A stretch of 64,000 nt of DNA from Parvicella sp963922585 (GCA_963922585.1 CAWUIK010000002.1:21227-85226), one strand, 5' to 3'; shown: positions 7,788 to 18,002, counted from the first letter of the stretch. The notes: a model not told the origin generated them from the sequence alone. Made by a program: numbers and translations.

Positions 7788-9683
7788 TTATACTTCCTCA
7801 AAGTCAACATCTGTAACTTCTTCATCTGAAGTGCCAGCGTTGTCTTTTCCAGCAGAAGCATTAGGATCTTCACCTTGTGCACCTCCTTGTCCATACATTT
7901 CAGCGCTAGCTGCTTGGAACAATTGATTCAACTTTTCCATTCCAGCATCTACAGCAGGAATATCTTTCGCTTCATGTGCTTTTTTCAATTCAGCAACTGC
8001 TTCTTCAATTGGTTGTTTTTTATCTGAAGGAAGTTTATCTCCAGCATCTTTTATGGCTTTCTCCACTTGGAAAATCAAAGAATCCGCTTGGTTTAATTTT
8101 TCAATTTCTTCCTTCTTCTTAGCATCTGCTTCAGCATTAGCTTCCGCTTCTTGCTTCATTCTTTGAATTTCTGCATCGCTTAATCCCGAAGAAGCCTCGA
8201 TTCTAATTTTCTGTTCTTTACCAGTAGCTTTATCAGTAGCTTTTACATTGATAATACCATTGGCATCAATATCAAAACTTACTTCGATTTGAGGTACTCC
8301 TCTTTGTGCTGGAGGAATTCCATCTAACAAAAAGTTTCCAATTGTTCTGTTGTCAGCAGCCATAGGTCTTTCACCTTGTAACACGTGAATGTTTACAGAG
8401 GGTTGGTTATCAGCAGCTGTAGAAAAAACTTGAGATTTTTGTGTAGGAATAGTTGTGTTTGCTTCAATTAACTTAGTCATAACACCTCCCATTGTCTCAA
8501 TTCCAAGAGAAAGTGGTGTTACATCAAGTAGCAAAACATCTTTAACTTCACCAGTTAAAACTCCACCTTGAATTGCTGCTCCTAAAGAAACAACTTCATC
8601 AGGATTTACTCCTTTTGAAGGTGCTTTCCCAAAGAATTTTTCTACCGCTTCTTGGATTGCTGGAATTCTTGTTGAACCACCTACCAAAATGATTTCATCA
8701 ATATCACTATTTGATAGACCTGCATTTTTCATTGCAGATTTACATGGCTCAATGGTTCTTTTTACTAAATCATCAATCAGTTGCTCAAATTTTGCTCTAG
8801 AAAGCGTTCTTACTAAGTGTTTTGGAACACCATCTACTGGCATAATATACGGCAAGTTGATTTCAGTCGAAGAAGTACTTGACAATTCAATTTTTGCCTT
8901 CTCAGCGGCTTCTTTTAATCTTTGAAGTGCCATTGGGTCTTTTCTTAAATCAAGACCTTCATCTTTTTTAAATTCGTCTGCCAACCAGTCAATGATTTTC
9001 TCATCCACATTGTCACCCCCCAGGTGTGTATCTCCATCTGTAGCAAGAACTTCAAAAACTCCATCTCCTAATTCTAGAATAGAAACATCGTGTGTTCCAC
9101 CTCCAAAATCGAAAACTACAATTTTCATGTCTTTTCCAGCCTTGTCTAATCCATAAGCCAATGCAGCAGCAGTAGGCTCGTTGATGATTCTTTTTACATT
9201 TAGACCAGCGATTTCTCCCGCTTCTTTAGTAGCTTGACGCTGAGAGTCATTGAAATATGCAGGAACTGTAATTACCGCTTCAGTAACTGAAGTACCTAAA
9301 TAATCTTCAGCCGTTTTCTTCATTTTTTGAAGAATCATCGCAGAAATTTCTTGTGGAGAATATTTTCTTCCATCAATTTCAACTCTTGGAGTATTGTTGT
9401 CTCCTTTAACAACTTTATATGGCACTCTAGTAATTTCATCTGCTCTTTCATCAAAAGTGCTTCCCATGAATCTTTTGATAGAATATACAGTATTTGTTGG
9501 ATTGGTAATCGCTTGTCTTTTTGCTGGATCACCAATTGCTCTTTCGCTATCTTTAGTAAAACCTACTACGGATGGAGTGGTTCTTTTACCTTCATTGTTA
9601 GGAATTACAACTGGCTCGTTTCCTTCCATTACAGAAACGCATGAGTTGGTTGTCCCTAAGTCGATTCCTATTATTTTTCCCAT
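7788..9683 (-). CDS. dnaK: Molecular chaperone DnaK (Hsp70)
   Basis: 631 residues, typical length. It has the N-terminal nucleotide-binding domain (GIDLGTTNSCVSV at residues 5-17, then DFGGGTHDVS and the 'ILVGGSTRIPAIQ' signature) and the linker DVLLLDVTPLSLGIET. The substrate-binding beta domain and helical lid follow, with a Gly/Ala-rich tail ending DVDFEEV. It folds nascent and stressed proteins with DnaJ and GrpE, which are not in this window. It stands alone with a terminator downstream. An inverted repeat lies in the gap upstream and may be involved in heat-shock control. Confidence 0.98.
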   Translation of the reverse strand: MGKIIGIDLGTTNSCVSVMEGNEPVVIPNNEGKRTTPSVVGFTKDSERAIGDPAKRQAITNPTNTVYSIKRFMGSTFDERADEITRVPYKVVKGDNNTPRVEIDGRKYSPQEISAMILQKMKKTAEDYLGTSVTEAVITVPAYFNDSQRQATKEAGEIAGLNVKRIINEPTAAALAYGLDKAGKDMKIVVFDFGGGTHDVSILELGDGVFEVLATDGDTHLGGDNVDEKIIDWLADEFKKDEGLDLRKDPMALQRLKEAAEKAKIELSSTSSTEINLPYIMPVDGVPKHLVRTLSRAKFEQLIDDLVKRTIEPCKSAMKNAGLSNSDIDEIILVGGSTRIPAIQEAVEKFFGKAPSKGVNPDEVVSLGAAIQGGVLTGEVKDVLLLDVTPLSLGIETMGGVMTKLIEANTTIPTQKSQVFSTAADNQPSVNIHVLQGERPMAADNRTIGNFLLDGIPPAQRGVPQIEVSFDIDANGIINVKATDKATGKEQKIRIEASSGLSDAEIQRMKQEAEANAEADAKKKEEIEKLNQADSLIFQVEKAIKDAGDKLPSDKKQPIEEAVAELKKAHEAKDIPAVDAGMEKLNQLFQAASAEMYGQGGAQGEDPNASAGKDNAGTSDEEVTDVDFEEV

Positions 9684-9775
9684 TTTTCTAATTATTTGTT
9701 TTAATTATTTATTTAATCTAAATGATCATTTTTTTGAACAAACAACTCTAGTCAATTCTTATGCCACAGCATTTT

Positions 9776-9804
9776 TTATGACATTGACATCAATTTTGTC
9801 ATAA
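9776..9804. promoter_or_regulatory. Inverted repeat TTATGACA-N13-TGTCATAA upstream of dnaK
   Basis: Perfect 8-bp arms at 9776-9783 and 9797-9804 lie in the gap between divergent dnaK and the M20 peptidase gene. It is not the HrcA/CIRCE element, whose arms are TTAGCACTC/GAGTGCTAA. The position, 93 bases from the dnaK start, fits an operator. The regulator is unknown. Confidence 0.45.
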
Positions 9805-9866
9805 TTTACTTGAGAAGTCGTTCGTTTTTCTGACAAAATTGCTTAAAATGCCTATTTATAGCTTCA

Positions 9867-9874
9867 TAATTTTG
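9867..9874 (+). promoter_or_regulatory. -7 element TAATTTTG for the M20 peptidase gene
   Basis: Matches TAnnTTTG and lies 24 bases before the ATG at 9899. This supports that start over upstream in-frame codons at 9839 and 9848, which would precede the promoter. Confidence 0.5.
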
Positions 9875-9898
9875 TGTAAGTTTGTAAAAAAATCAAAA

Positions 9899-11281
9899 AT
9901 GACATCAAAAGAATTTACAGTTGAACATAGGGAGAGATTAATTCAAGAATTAATAGATTTTTTAAAACTTAAATCGGTAAGTGCGGATCCAAATTACTCT
10001 AATGATGTAAAATTAACAGCAGAATTCGTTAAGAAAAGTATAGAAAAGGCTGGTATGCAATCTGTGGAAATTTGTCCTACTGCTGGACATCCTATTGTTT
10101 ATGCAGAACATATTATAGATGAAAAACTACCAACGGTTTTGGTATACGGGCATTACGATGTACAACCAGCCGACCCTATAGAATTATGGGAAAGCGATCC
10201 GTTTGAACCAGTAGTAAAAACTTCAAAAAGACATCCAGAAGGTGCTATATTTGCAAGAGGAGCGTGTGACGATAAAGGACAAGTGTATATGCACGTAAAA
10301 GCCATTGAATACATGATTGCAAATAATTGTTTGCCTTGCAACATTAAATTAATGATAGAAGGAGAAGAGGAAGTGGGTTCTACCAATCTTTCTATCTTTG
10401 TAAAAGAAAATGCCGAAAGACTAAAAGCGGATGTAATTTTAGTTTCTGACACATCCATTATAGCGAATGACATTCCTTCCATCACTGTTGGATTGCGAGG
10501 ATTGAGTTATGTAGAAGTTGAAGTTACAGGGCCTAATAGAGATTTACACTCTGGTGTTTATGGTGGTGCAGTGGCGAATCCAATAAATATTCTAGCAAAA
10601 ATGATTGCTTCACTGCAAGATGAAGATAATAGAATAACCATTCCCGGATTTTATGATGATGTATTGGAAGTAAGTCCTGAAGATAGAGCACTGATGGCTA
10701 AAGCCCCTTTTGATTTAGAAGCGTATAAAAAAGATTTGAATATTGATGATGTATGCGGAGAAAAAGGGTTTTCTACCAACGAAAGAACTTCCATCAGACC
10801 TACTTTGGACGTGAATGGAATATGGGGAGGATATATTGGAAAAGGAGCTAAAACAGTTTTACCAAGTAAAGTTTATGCGAAAATCTCAATGAGATTGGTA
10901 CCCAATCAGAATTGGGAGAAAATAACGACCTTGTTTAAAAATCATTTTGAGTCTATTGCTCCAAAAGGCGTAAAAGTAAAAGTAACACCACATCATGGTG
11001 GTCAAGGAAGTTTAGTTGAAACCAATTTTCCTGCGTATCAAGCGGCTTCAAAAGCGATGGAAGAAACCTATGGTAAAATACCAATTCCTGTGAGAAGTGG
11101 AGGAAGTATTCCAATTATCGCGCTTTTTGAAGAAATTTTAGGTCTGAAATCGGTTTTGTTTGGTTTTGGACTAAATTCAGATTTGATTCATTCACCTAAT
11201 GAACATTACGGGTTGTTTAATTATTTCAAAGGAATTGAAACTATTCCATTGTTTTATAAGTATTACTCAGAATCAAATTAA
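9899..11281 (+). CDS. M20 family dipeptidase
   Basis: A 460-residue dinuclear zinc peptidase of the M20 (CNDP/PepV-like) group. Metal-site motifs are 'VYGHYDVQP' (His 85, Asp 87), 'ARGACDDKGQ' (bridging Asp near 124) and 'MIEGEEEVGS' (catalytic and ligand Glu near 155). A dimerisation domain with 'DLHSGVYGGAVANP' and the C-terminal 'NEHYGL' His follow. It probably hydrolyses di- or short peptides in the cytoplasm, as no signal peptide is seen from this start. It is followed after 12 bases by a lipoprotein gene. Confidence 0.93.
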   Translation: MTSKEFTVEHRERLIQELIDFLKLKSVSADPNYSNDVKLTAEFVKKSIEKAGMQSVEICPTAGHPIVYAEHIIDEKLPTVLVYGHYDVQPADPIELWESDPFEPVVKTSKRHPEGAIFARGACDDKGQVYMHVKAIEYMIANNCLPCNIKLMIEGEEEVGSTNLSIFVKENAERLKADVILVSDTSIIANDIPSITVGLRGLSYVEVEVTGPNRDLHSGVYGGAVANPINILAKMIASLQDEDNRITIPGFYDDVLEVSPEDRALMAKAPFDLEAYKKDLNIDDVCGEKGFSTNERTSIRPTLDVNGIWGGYIGKGAKTVLPSKVYAKISMRLVPNQNWEKITTLFKNHFESIAPKGVKVKVTPHHGGQGSLVETNFPAYQAASKAMEETYGKIPIPVRSGGSIPIIALFEEILGLKSVLFGFGLNSDLIHSPNEHYGLFNYFKGIETIPLFYKYYSESN

Positions 11282-11293
11282 CATCAATTACTT

Positions 11294-11767
11294 ATGACGC
11301 GCAATTTTAAATTTTGGTTTTTATTGGTATCATTTACTTTTTTGTTTCAAGGTTGCTTGGAGTACAAAGAGGTTAATTTTAAAGGAGTAAAAGATGTAAA
11401 CATTCAGGACAGAAGCTCTGATAAAATGAAAATTGAAATTGCGGTGTTGATTGATAATCCCAATACTTACAATATCAAAGTAAAGAAGTCTACATTAGAT
11501 GTTTATTTGAACGGAAAATATGCAGGAAAGACAACTTTAGATCAAAAAGTAGTGATTAAGAAAAAATCGGAAAATGTATATTATGCTGTAATTAATGTAA
11601 GCACCAAAGATTTAATGAAAGCAGCAATGGGAAGTATTGGCGGTCTGCTAAAAGGCACCGCCACAGTAGAACTCAAAGGAAAAGTAAAAGGTTCTGTCTA
11701 TGGAATTTCCAAAAGTGTAGATGTGGATATGAAGGAAGAAGTGAATCTAAAAGACTTTATGCCTTAG
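11294..11767 (+). CDS. LEA14-like (LEA type 2) lipoprotein
   Basis: 157 residues with a signal peptide and lipobox FQGC (Cys near 21). The mature part 'KIEIAVLIDNPNTYNIKVKKSTLDVYLNGKYAG' (quoted in part) has the N-P-N and beta-strand pattern of LEA14/water-stress domains, an immunoglobulin-like beta sandwich. It is probably anchored in the outer or inner membrane facing the periplasm. It follows the dipeptidase gene by 12 bases and is likely co-transcribed. The exact role is not known. Confidence 0.75.
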   Translation: MTRNFKFWFLLVSFTFLFQGCLEYKEVNFKGVKDVNIQDRSSDKMKIEIAVLIDNPNTYNIKVKKSTLDVYLNGKYAGKTTLDQKVVIKKKSENVYYAVINVSTKDLMKAAMGSIGGLLKGTATVELKGKVKGSVYGISKSVDVDMKEEVNLKDFMP

Positions 11768-11915
11768 TTTTTTACAATGTACAACGTCTTATTTATAATG
11801 AAAAAATTGAATTATTCATTACATTGTTCCATTAAATGTTTGATATTTAACTCCCTATTAACAAATAATTTTGAAAAAAACGAAAAAATCTTGCTAAATA
11901 GTTTGGTCATGTCAT

Positions 11916-11963
11916 TAGTTTAATTTAGTTTAGTTTAGTCGATTATATTAACTAATTAATCGA
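11916..11963. repeat. Five TAGTT-like pentamers followed by an inverted repeat
   Basis: 11916-11940 is five 5-base units: TAGTT, TAATT, TAGTT, TAGTT, TAGTC. The last overlaps an inverted repeat with 7-bp arms TCGATTA (11939-11945) and TAATCGA (11957-11963), ending 4 bases before the ATG of the T9SS operon. It could be an operator or an mRNA hairpin covering the ribosome site. Function unknown. Confidence 0.5.
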
Positions 11964-11967
11964 AAAA

Positions 11968-14900
11968 ATGAAAACAACCCAAAGATTATTACTAACTGTA
12001 ATTATGACCACACTAGGAATCTACTCGAACGCTCAAAATCAGCACTTAAATAACTTTGATTGTGGGAATGTTGATTCGATACATTCAATAAAGTCTTTTT
12101 TTTCTTGTGGTAGTTTATTTGATCATAAGCCAGATGAACCTAATAATTGGAGGCATGACCAAATATATACCGTAAAATTAAGAGTGCATATTTTACAACA
12201 ATCAATATCAAATCCTCAAAATTTTGAGAATAACCAAAATACTGTTGATTATTTTAATCAACAAATTCACTGGGTAAATGATTTCTACAGAACAATAAAC
12301 CCTCCATCTAGACAAGTCCTTAACCCTTCAGATGAATTAACTGATTCTAGAATACAGTTTCAACTTCAACAAAATGATATATTATTCCATATTGACCCAA
12401 TCGGATGGGATAGGTTTGTACTCTCTAGAAAAGGGCCTTATATTTTTAGTAGTATTGGACCTGTTGGTGCTGGTAATACTCAATTTGTGTCAACCATTGG
12501 AAATTTAACAATTGGAAGTCAAAAGTTAAACGTAGGATATGAATTAATTATTAATGTAAATGGAGTGGATGAATTATTTGAAGTGATTTCAGTTGCTTAT
12601 AATTCTACAACTAATACTACTAACATTGAAATTTTTAATCCAAATAATTTTTCGATTCTAACATCTTCATTTGAATATACCTATCAATTTAGTAACTTAA
12701 ATTGTTCAGATGATAATTATATAAAATATGGAAGTGAAGATTATTTAGATGTTTTTGTAACTGCAGGAAGTAATTATAACTATCAAGTTCCGGTAGGTTG
12801 TGGTCCAAGCGGTAGTTGGTTAAATATGTCTAATATGTTGTTTGGAGGTGATTTTGCAAATGCACAATTATTAGCGCATGAAATTGGTCATTGTTTAGGA
12901 CTTAATCATACAAACACTCCTCAATTTTCAGATCTTCCAAGTACTGATCAATTTTGTTTTTGCCCTTGTAACACAACAACTGTGAGTAACAACGTAATGG
13001 GATATAATCAATGTAGAGATTATTTTTCACCACTACAAATTTCAAGAATGCGTCAAGTGATATCCTCGGATACTCGAGGATTACTTCAAAGAACTGTAAA
13101 TTGTAACGAAAATGAAAATGTTTCATTAGTTGTTAATACAAACTCAACTTGGAATTATAACCAAGCGACAAGAGGAAACCTTATTATTAAAAATAATAGT
13201 ACTTTAACCGTAACCTGTAGAGTTAATCTTCCTCCCAATGCTAAAGTAATTATAGAATCAGGAAGTAAACTTATTTTAGATGGAGGCATTTTAACAAATG
13301 ACTGCGGTTACATGTGGCTCGGTATTGACGTACAAGGAAACAGAACGATCCACCAAACTTCAGCCAACCAAGGAGTATTGGAAATGAAAAATGGAGCAAT
13401 TATAGAATATGCCAAAAATGGAATTAGAACTATCGGGACAGATGAAAACGACATAAAAGATTGGTCAAAAACTGGAGGGATTGTAAGAATCTATGATGGG
13501 ACATTTAGAAATTGTAGAAGAGGAATAGAATTCCTTTCGTATGCAAATATGAACCCTACTGGAAATGGACAAGAAATGTCAAATCAAAGTTTTATTCATA
13601 ACGCGAATTTTGTAACAGATGAAGTTTTGCCAAATAATGTTATTCCTTATGCAGGTTTAACTATGTTTGAAGTAAGAGGAATTCAAATCAGAAACTGTAA
13701 TTTTGAAAATATTAGAACAGATATTGCTACTGTTCCAGTTGATGAAAGAGGAAGTGGTATCTACAGTATAGATGCCAACTATAAAGTAACTTCTGGTTAT
13801 AATATCTCAACCGGAAATCCTATTGCAGGAACAGGAAATGAATTTAGTAACCTCTATTATGGTATTTACACAAGTGGCGGAACAGAATGGAGTGATGTAA
13901 TTATCAATGACAATGATTTTAACAATTGTGCATTTGGTGTAGGACTTACAGGAACAAATTACGCTACCATAGGTAGAAACAATTTTGCTATAAAAGGTGG
14001 AAACGGCACACCAACTCTTTTCGGACAAGGATTTGGAGTTTATACAGAAGGTGCTTATGGATTTAATATTGAACAAAACACCTATACAAGTCTCGACCCA
14101 AGCGGTTTTCCAGACCAAGCGGTTCACGTAAAACAGTCTAGTGATGTAGGAACAGGAAAAGTATATAAAAATACCATAACAAATACAACCTATGGAACAC
14201 AAACAGCCAACAACAATGAATCTCTTAAAATAGATTGTAACAATTACAACAAAGGGACTAAAAGTACCATAGATATTCATAACGCACTTGGAGATTTAGC
14301 TAATCAAGGAGATTGCTCTTTAAATGGTGTCCCTGCCAAAAACCTTTTCAGTGGCACTTGCGATAATACTTCGCTTTCGCAAATTTATAACAATGGAAAT
14401 CCATTTATTTATACTTACGAGGGTACTACACTAGACCCAAATTGCACAAATTTAGGAACAAATGCCGTACCTTGTGGTCTTCCTATTGCAAATGGATGTC
14501 CTCCCAAGTTACCCAATAATGTAATCACACCCAAACCAGTAAGATTATCTCAAGTAAAAGGAAAGATAGGCATTGTAAAAACAGACATCAATTCACTAAA
14601 AACAAATATTGAAGAAGGAGATAGTGAAAATTTAATGACTGCTATTGCTACGCAAAATACTGGAAATCTCAAAAATACACTGATGGCAAAATCACCTTAT
14701 TTGAGTGATAGAGTGCTAAACGCTTATTTGACAAAACCACAGCAAGCACCTCCTGGACATATCAAAGAAGTAGTAATTGCCAATTCACCTGTTACGAATG
14801 AGATCAAAGAGGTAATCGATTTGATGAGTTTACCTAATGGTATTCGTAACCAAATCAATGCTGCTCAAGTTGGTATTTCAGTACGAACAGAACTAGAAAA

Positions 14901-15648
14901 CCAATTAAAAGCACTTGATAAAGAAAGAATGTTGCTCATAGATGAAGTAGTAAGAGAATATGCAGATACCAATTGGTTGGATAGCGCCATCGTTTTCTTA
15001 AAAGACGAAGGTTCAATATCGGCTTTATGTGCATTGGTTCCTATGGAAGTAAGAAAAGATACTGTAAGTGCCAAAATTCACATCAGCAGTATTAGAAATG
15101 AAGCAGATAATCTAGAACAGAGAAATCCAACAGACGAAAGAATAGATGCTATGAGAGGATTCTGTAATTTTCATGAAACCTTAATGAAAGTTAAATCCAA
15201 AGAAGGCAGTTATTTCAATTTAGACAGTAAAGAGTTACTGAGTTTAGAAGCATTAGCACAATCAGAATTGGCTGTATCTTACAACGCCAAAGCCATATTA
15301 AATTTCATAAACGAGGAAATTCCTCTTTATCAAGGGTATGATGCCTTTTTTCCAAAAAGTATGACACTTGAAGAAAGTGAAACTTTAATTTCATCAGAAA
15401 ATTATTTTGATTTTAAAGCCTACCCCAATCCATCAAACGGGAATGTTACGTTTACAATAGATGAAAAAATGGAAGGAAATAAGACCATTGTAATTACAGA
15501 TTTATTGGGTAAAGTAATTAGAATATTACCCGTAAACAACCCAACCATAAATTATGAGTTTATAAATGTACCACAAGGTACTTATCTCGCCCATTTAGTA
15601 ATGGATGGACAAATTGAAAAAACTATAAAAGTAATGTATGTGGAGTAA
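11968..15648 (+). CDS. T9SS-sorted large zinc metalloprotease with beta-helix region
   Basis: 1226 residues. A Sec signal peptide (ending SNAQ) is followed by a metzincin-type protease domain with 'AHEIGHCLGLNHT' near residue 303 (HExxHxxGxxH) and a Met-turn 'NVMGYNQC' about 40 residues later, resembling M43 pappalysin-like enzymes. From about residue 390 to 850 come many short N/G-rich strands (for example 'NSTLTVTCRVNLPPNAKVII'), as in right-handed parallel beta-helix proteins. A helical region follows. The last ~80 residues 'FKAYPNPSNGNVTFTID...' form a type A T9SS C-terminal sorting domain. It is predicted to be secreted or attached to the cell surface. The downstream gene overlaps it by 11 bases. 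Confidence 0.88.
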   Translation: MKTTQRLLLTVIMTTLGIYSNAQNQHLNNFDCGNVDSIHSIKSFFSCGSLFDHKPDEPNNWRHDQIYTVKLRVHILQQSISNPQNFENNQNTVDYFNQQIHWVNDFYRTINPPSRQVLNPSDELTDSRIQFQLQQNDILFHIDPIGWDRFVLSRKGPYIFSSIGPVGAGNTQFVSTIGNLTIGSQKLNVGYELIINVNGVDELFEVISVAYNSTTNTTNIEIFNPNNFSILTSSFEYTYQFSNLNCSDDNYIKYGSEDYLDVFVTAGSNYNYQVPVGCGPSGSWLNMSNMLFGGDFANAQLLAHEIGHCLGLNHTNTPQFSDLPSTDQFCFCPCNTTTVSNNVMGYNQCRDYFSPLQISRMRQVISSDTRGLLQRTVNCNENENVSLVVNTNSTWNYNQATRGNLIIKNNSTLTVTCRVNLPPNAKVIIESGSKLILDGGILTNDCGYMWLGIDVQGNRTIHQTSANQGVLEMKNGAIIEYAKNGIRTIGTDENDIKDWSKTGGIVRIYDGTFRNCRRGIEFLSYANMNPTGNGQEMSNQSFIHNANFVTDEVLPNNVIPYAGLTMFEVRGIQIRNCNFENIRTDIATVPVDERGSGIYSIDANYKVTSGYNISTGNPIAGTGNEFSNLYYGIYTSGGTEWSDVIINDNDFNNCAFGVGLTGTNYATIGRNNFAIKGGNGTPTLFGQGFGVYTEGAYGFNIEQNTYTSLDPSGFPDQAVHVKQSSDVGTGKVYKNTITNTTYGTQTANNNESLKIDCNNYNKGTKSTIDIHNALGDLANQGDCSLNGVPAKNLFSGTCDNTSLSQIYNNGNPFIYTYEGTTLDPNCTNLGTNAVPCGLPIANGCPPKLPNNVITPKPVRLSQVKGKIGIVKTDINSLKTNIEEGDSENLMTAIATQNTGNLKNTLMAKSPYLSDRVLNAYLTKPQQAPPGHIKEVVIANSPVTNEIKEVIDLMSLPNGIRNQINAAQVGISVRTELENQLKALDKERMLLIDEVVREYADTNWLDSAIVFLKDEGSISALCALVPMEVRKDTVSAKIHISSIRNEADNLEQRNPTDERIDAMRGFCNFHETLMKVKSKEGSYFNLDSKELLSLEALAQSELAVSYNAKAILNFINEEIPLYQGYDAFFPKSMTLEESETLISSENYFDFKAYPNPSNGNVTFTIDEKMEGNKTIVITDLLGKVIRILPVNNPTINYEFINVPQGTYLAHLVMDGQIEKTIKVMYVE

Positions 15649-17158
15649 AACTAAGTATATACATATCTTATTTTCAGTAACTTTATGTCTGCATACTGGG
15701 TTTTTACAAGCTCAGTATGCAGATACCGTGCATCAAACAGATACACAACACGAAATGACTTTTTGCTACAATTGGGATCACACTTATCTTACAAGCGTTA
15801 GCGAATTGAGGGATTCAAACATGACCAACTATGGTTGGACTTATCTTCAATTCAAACAATATGATGAAGATTTTAATGTAATTAGAGAAACCCGATATAC
15901 GGATTCAACTTATTGGTTAGTGGGAAGCAGAAGTTTAGCTTTTTATGAAGATGCCTATTATCTTTCAGGTAGTAAAAGAAATTTTGTTTTTCAAGATACA
16001 GTCAGAAGTCATATAGTAAAATATGATACTCTGGGGAATGTTGTATGGGATAAAAGATACTTTATTAATTTTGAATGGTGTCATTTAGTAGATGTCATCC
16101 CAAAAGATAATTTTTTATACGTTACTGGCAATAGGATAGTGCAACTAAACCCACAAACATCTTCTGAGTCTTTTATCATGAAGTTAGATACTGCTGGTAA
16201 TGAAGTTTGGACAAAAGTATATCAAAGCACATTCGGAAATCCATTGGCTCTTCGAAAAACATCTGATGGTGGTTTTTTATTTTCAGTATCTCAAAATCAA
16301 TCCGATCCTGATGCTTTAATTTATAAATTAGATATTAATGGTAATGTACAATGGCAACGGTTATTTACTAATACCCCTTTTAATAGTGTTCCAAAACAAG
16401 GAACATTTTTAAAAGCAGAAGAAACTCCAAGCGGAGAATTTATTTGTGTGGGGACATCGGATCATCCAATTAATGGAAGAAACCAGCCTTACCTAGTAAA
16501 ATTAAATGCTAATGGCACTATTATAAAAGACACCATTTATGAAGTGACATTAGGAAGAGAGGTTCTTTCTCCAAATGGAAAAATGATATTTACTGACGAT
16601 GGATTTTATGTTGTAAGCTTACTTCAAGAAGTTTTGTCATCTAGTCTTAGAACGTTAGTTTTAAATTATTATGATTATGATTTAAATCTACAATGGAAAA
16701 GAAAATATGAAAAAAGAGAGGCTGAAAACGCTATCACTTTTTTAAAAGAAGACCCCAACAATGAAGGTTTCTTGATTATGGCAGGCTGTGTATTTCCAGA
16801 TGCAAACTACCTTACACTAGACGAATGGATGATGCGTGTCGATAGTAATGGTTGCGAAAATCTGCATTGTGTAGCCTCACTTGGCGTTATTCCAGCAAGA
16901 CAATTTGAAAATGATGCTTATTTGAAGATTTATCCTAATCCTGCTCAAAATGAAATTTACATAGAAATTAAAGATAAAGAAAAACCTTATCAAATTTATT
17001 CCTATCAAGTACTAGATGTCTCAGGGAAATTAATTTCCAACGGTACTGTATTAACCAATCACCCGATAAACATTAGTAATTTCCCCAATGGATATTATTT
17101 AATACGGGTAATTAATGAAGGTAATTATATTTCTAAACCATTAATCATAAATAGATGA
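15638..17158 (+). CDS. T9SS-sorted secreted repeat protein (beta-propeller-like)
   Basis: 506 residues with a signal peptide (ending LQAQ). Repeats of the form 'KLDTAGNEVWTKVYQ', 'KLDINGNVQWQRLF' and 'GGFLFS' recur every 45-60 residues, as in delta-60/propeller-type Bacteroidota surface proteins. The C-terminal 'LKIYPNPAQNEIYIEIKD' to '...PNGYYLIRVINEGN' is a type A T9SS sorting domain. No catalytic motif is seen. Its start lies inside the last codons of the metalloprotease gene and its end overlaps the next gene by 4 bases, so three cargo genes form one tight operon. Confidence 0.85.
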   Translation: MWSKTKYIHILFSVTLCLHTGFLQAQYADTVHQTDTQHEMTFCYNWDHTYLTSVSELRDSNMTNYGWTYLQFKQYDEDFNVIRETRYTDSTYWLVGSRSLAFYEDAYYLSGSKRNFVFQDTVRSHIVKYDTLGNVVWDKRYFINFEWCHLVDVIPKDNFLYVTGNRIVQLNPQTSSESFIMKLDTAGNEVWTKVYQSTFGNPLALRKTSDGGFLFSVSQNQSDPDALIYKLDINGNVQWQRLFTNTPFNSVPKQGTFLKAEETPSGEFICVGTSDHPINGRNQPYLVKLNANGTIIKDTIYEVTLGREVLSPNGKMIFTDDGFYVVSLLQEVLSSSLRTLVLNYYDYDLNLQWKRKYEKREAENAITFLKEDPNNEGFLIMAGCVFPDANYLTLDEWMMRVDSNGCENLHCVASLGVIPARQFENDAYLKIYPNPAQNEIYIEIKDKEKPYQIYSYQVLDVSGKLISNGTVLTNHPINISNFPNGYYLIRVINEGNYISKPLIINR

Positions 17159-17991
17159 AAAAACTAATTATACTTTTATTTTGGTTACCACTGGTTTTCT
17201 TTTCTCAAGAAGAGTTTTCTTTTGAGTTGTATTTTGAAGATGCTTTAGGAAATAAAGATACTTTAGTTTTGGGCTACGACCCCTTAGCCACAGATTCTAT
17301 TGATGTAGCTTTTGGTGAAGTGAATATTGTAAACCAACCGTGGGATAGTGTTTTTGAAGCGAGAGCATTGAATTTGACATGGAATTCAAATGGACTTGTT
17401 TTTGATTCAATAATTAATAGTTCCAAAAAACAAATATCTAAACATTCAAGTGATATAATTATAGGCGTTAAGACTTCAAACATTTCAGATGTCACAATGA
17501 CTTGGAATAATCAAGATTTTAATTATCAATCTCTTCATAATTATAGTTATTTTTCATTCCCAAATGATGTTGTTACCCCACCTAATTTTATTTTTCTTAA
17601 TGATAATCAAGAATATACAATGTGTGCAAATGGATTTTGTGATTTAGCAGAATTAAATATTGATAGTGAGACGATACATTATTTTATGTTAAATTTTAGT
17701 GATACAAATGTATTGTCTTCTAGAGAATTGTTTTTTAACAAAAACCAAATCATTTTTCCAAATCCAATAAATAAATGTGCTAACAATGGAGAAATTTCAA
17801 TTATTGGATTAAAAGTAAATGAAATTGTAAAGGCAATAATATATGATGAGATGGGTAAGGTTATATTAAATATAGATGCCAACGGATTGGAAAACGGGAA
17901 ACTAGATGTTTCAACTTTGTCTTCTGGACTATATTTTATTCAATTAATTAATGGTAGTAACTCGGAAGTTATTAAACTAATTGTAAATTAA
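17155..17991 (+). CDS. T9SS-sorted secreted protein, unknown function
   Basis: 278 residues. The signal peptide runs to about residue 18 (FFSQ). A domain of about 170 residues with no recognised family follows. The C-terminal 'IIFPNPINKCANNGEISIIG...SGLYFIQLINGSNSEVIKL' is a type A T9SS sorting domain. It begins with the ATGA overlap of the previous gene's stop. It is the third and smallest cargo of the operon and may act with the metalloprotease. That is inference from layout only. Confidence 0.8.
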   Translation: MKKLIILLFWLPLVFFSQEEFSFELYFEDALGNKDTLVLGYDPLATDSIDVAFGEVNIVNQPWDSVFEARALNLTWNSNGLVFDSIINSSKKQISKHSSDIIIGVKTSNISDVTMTWNNQDFNYQSLHNYSYFSFPNDVVTPPNFIFLNDNQEYTMCANGFCDLAELNIDSETIHYFMLNFSDTNVLSSRELFFNKNQIIFPNPINKCANNGEISIIGLKVNEIVKAIIYDEMGKVILNIDANGLENGKLDVSTLSSGLYFIQLINGSNSEVIKLIVN

Positions 17992-18002
17992 GAAATAAAC
18001 TT

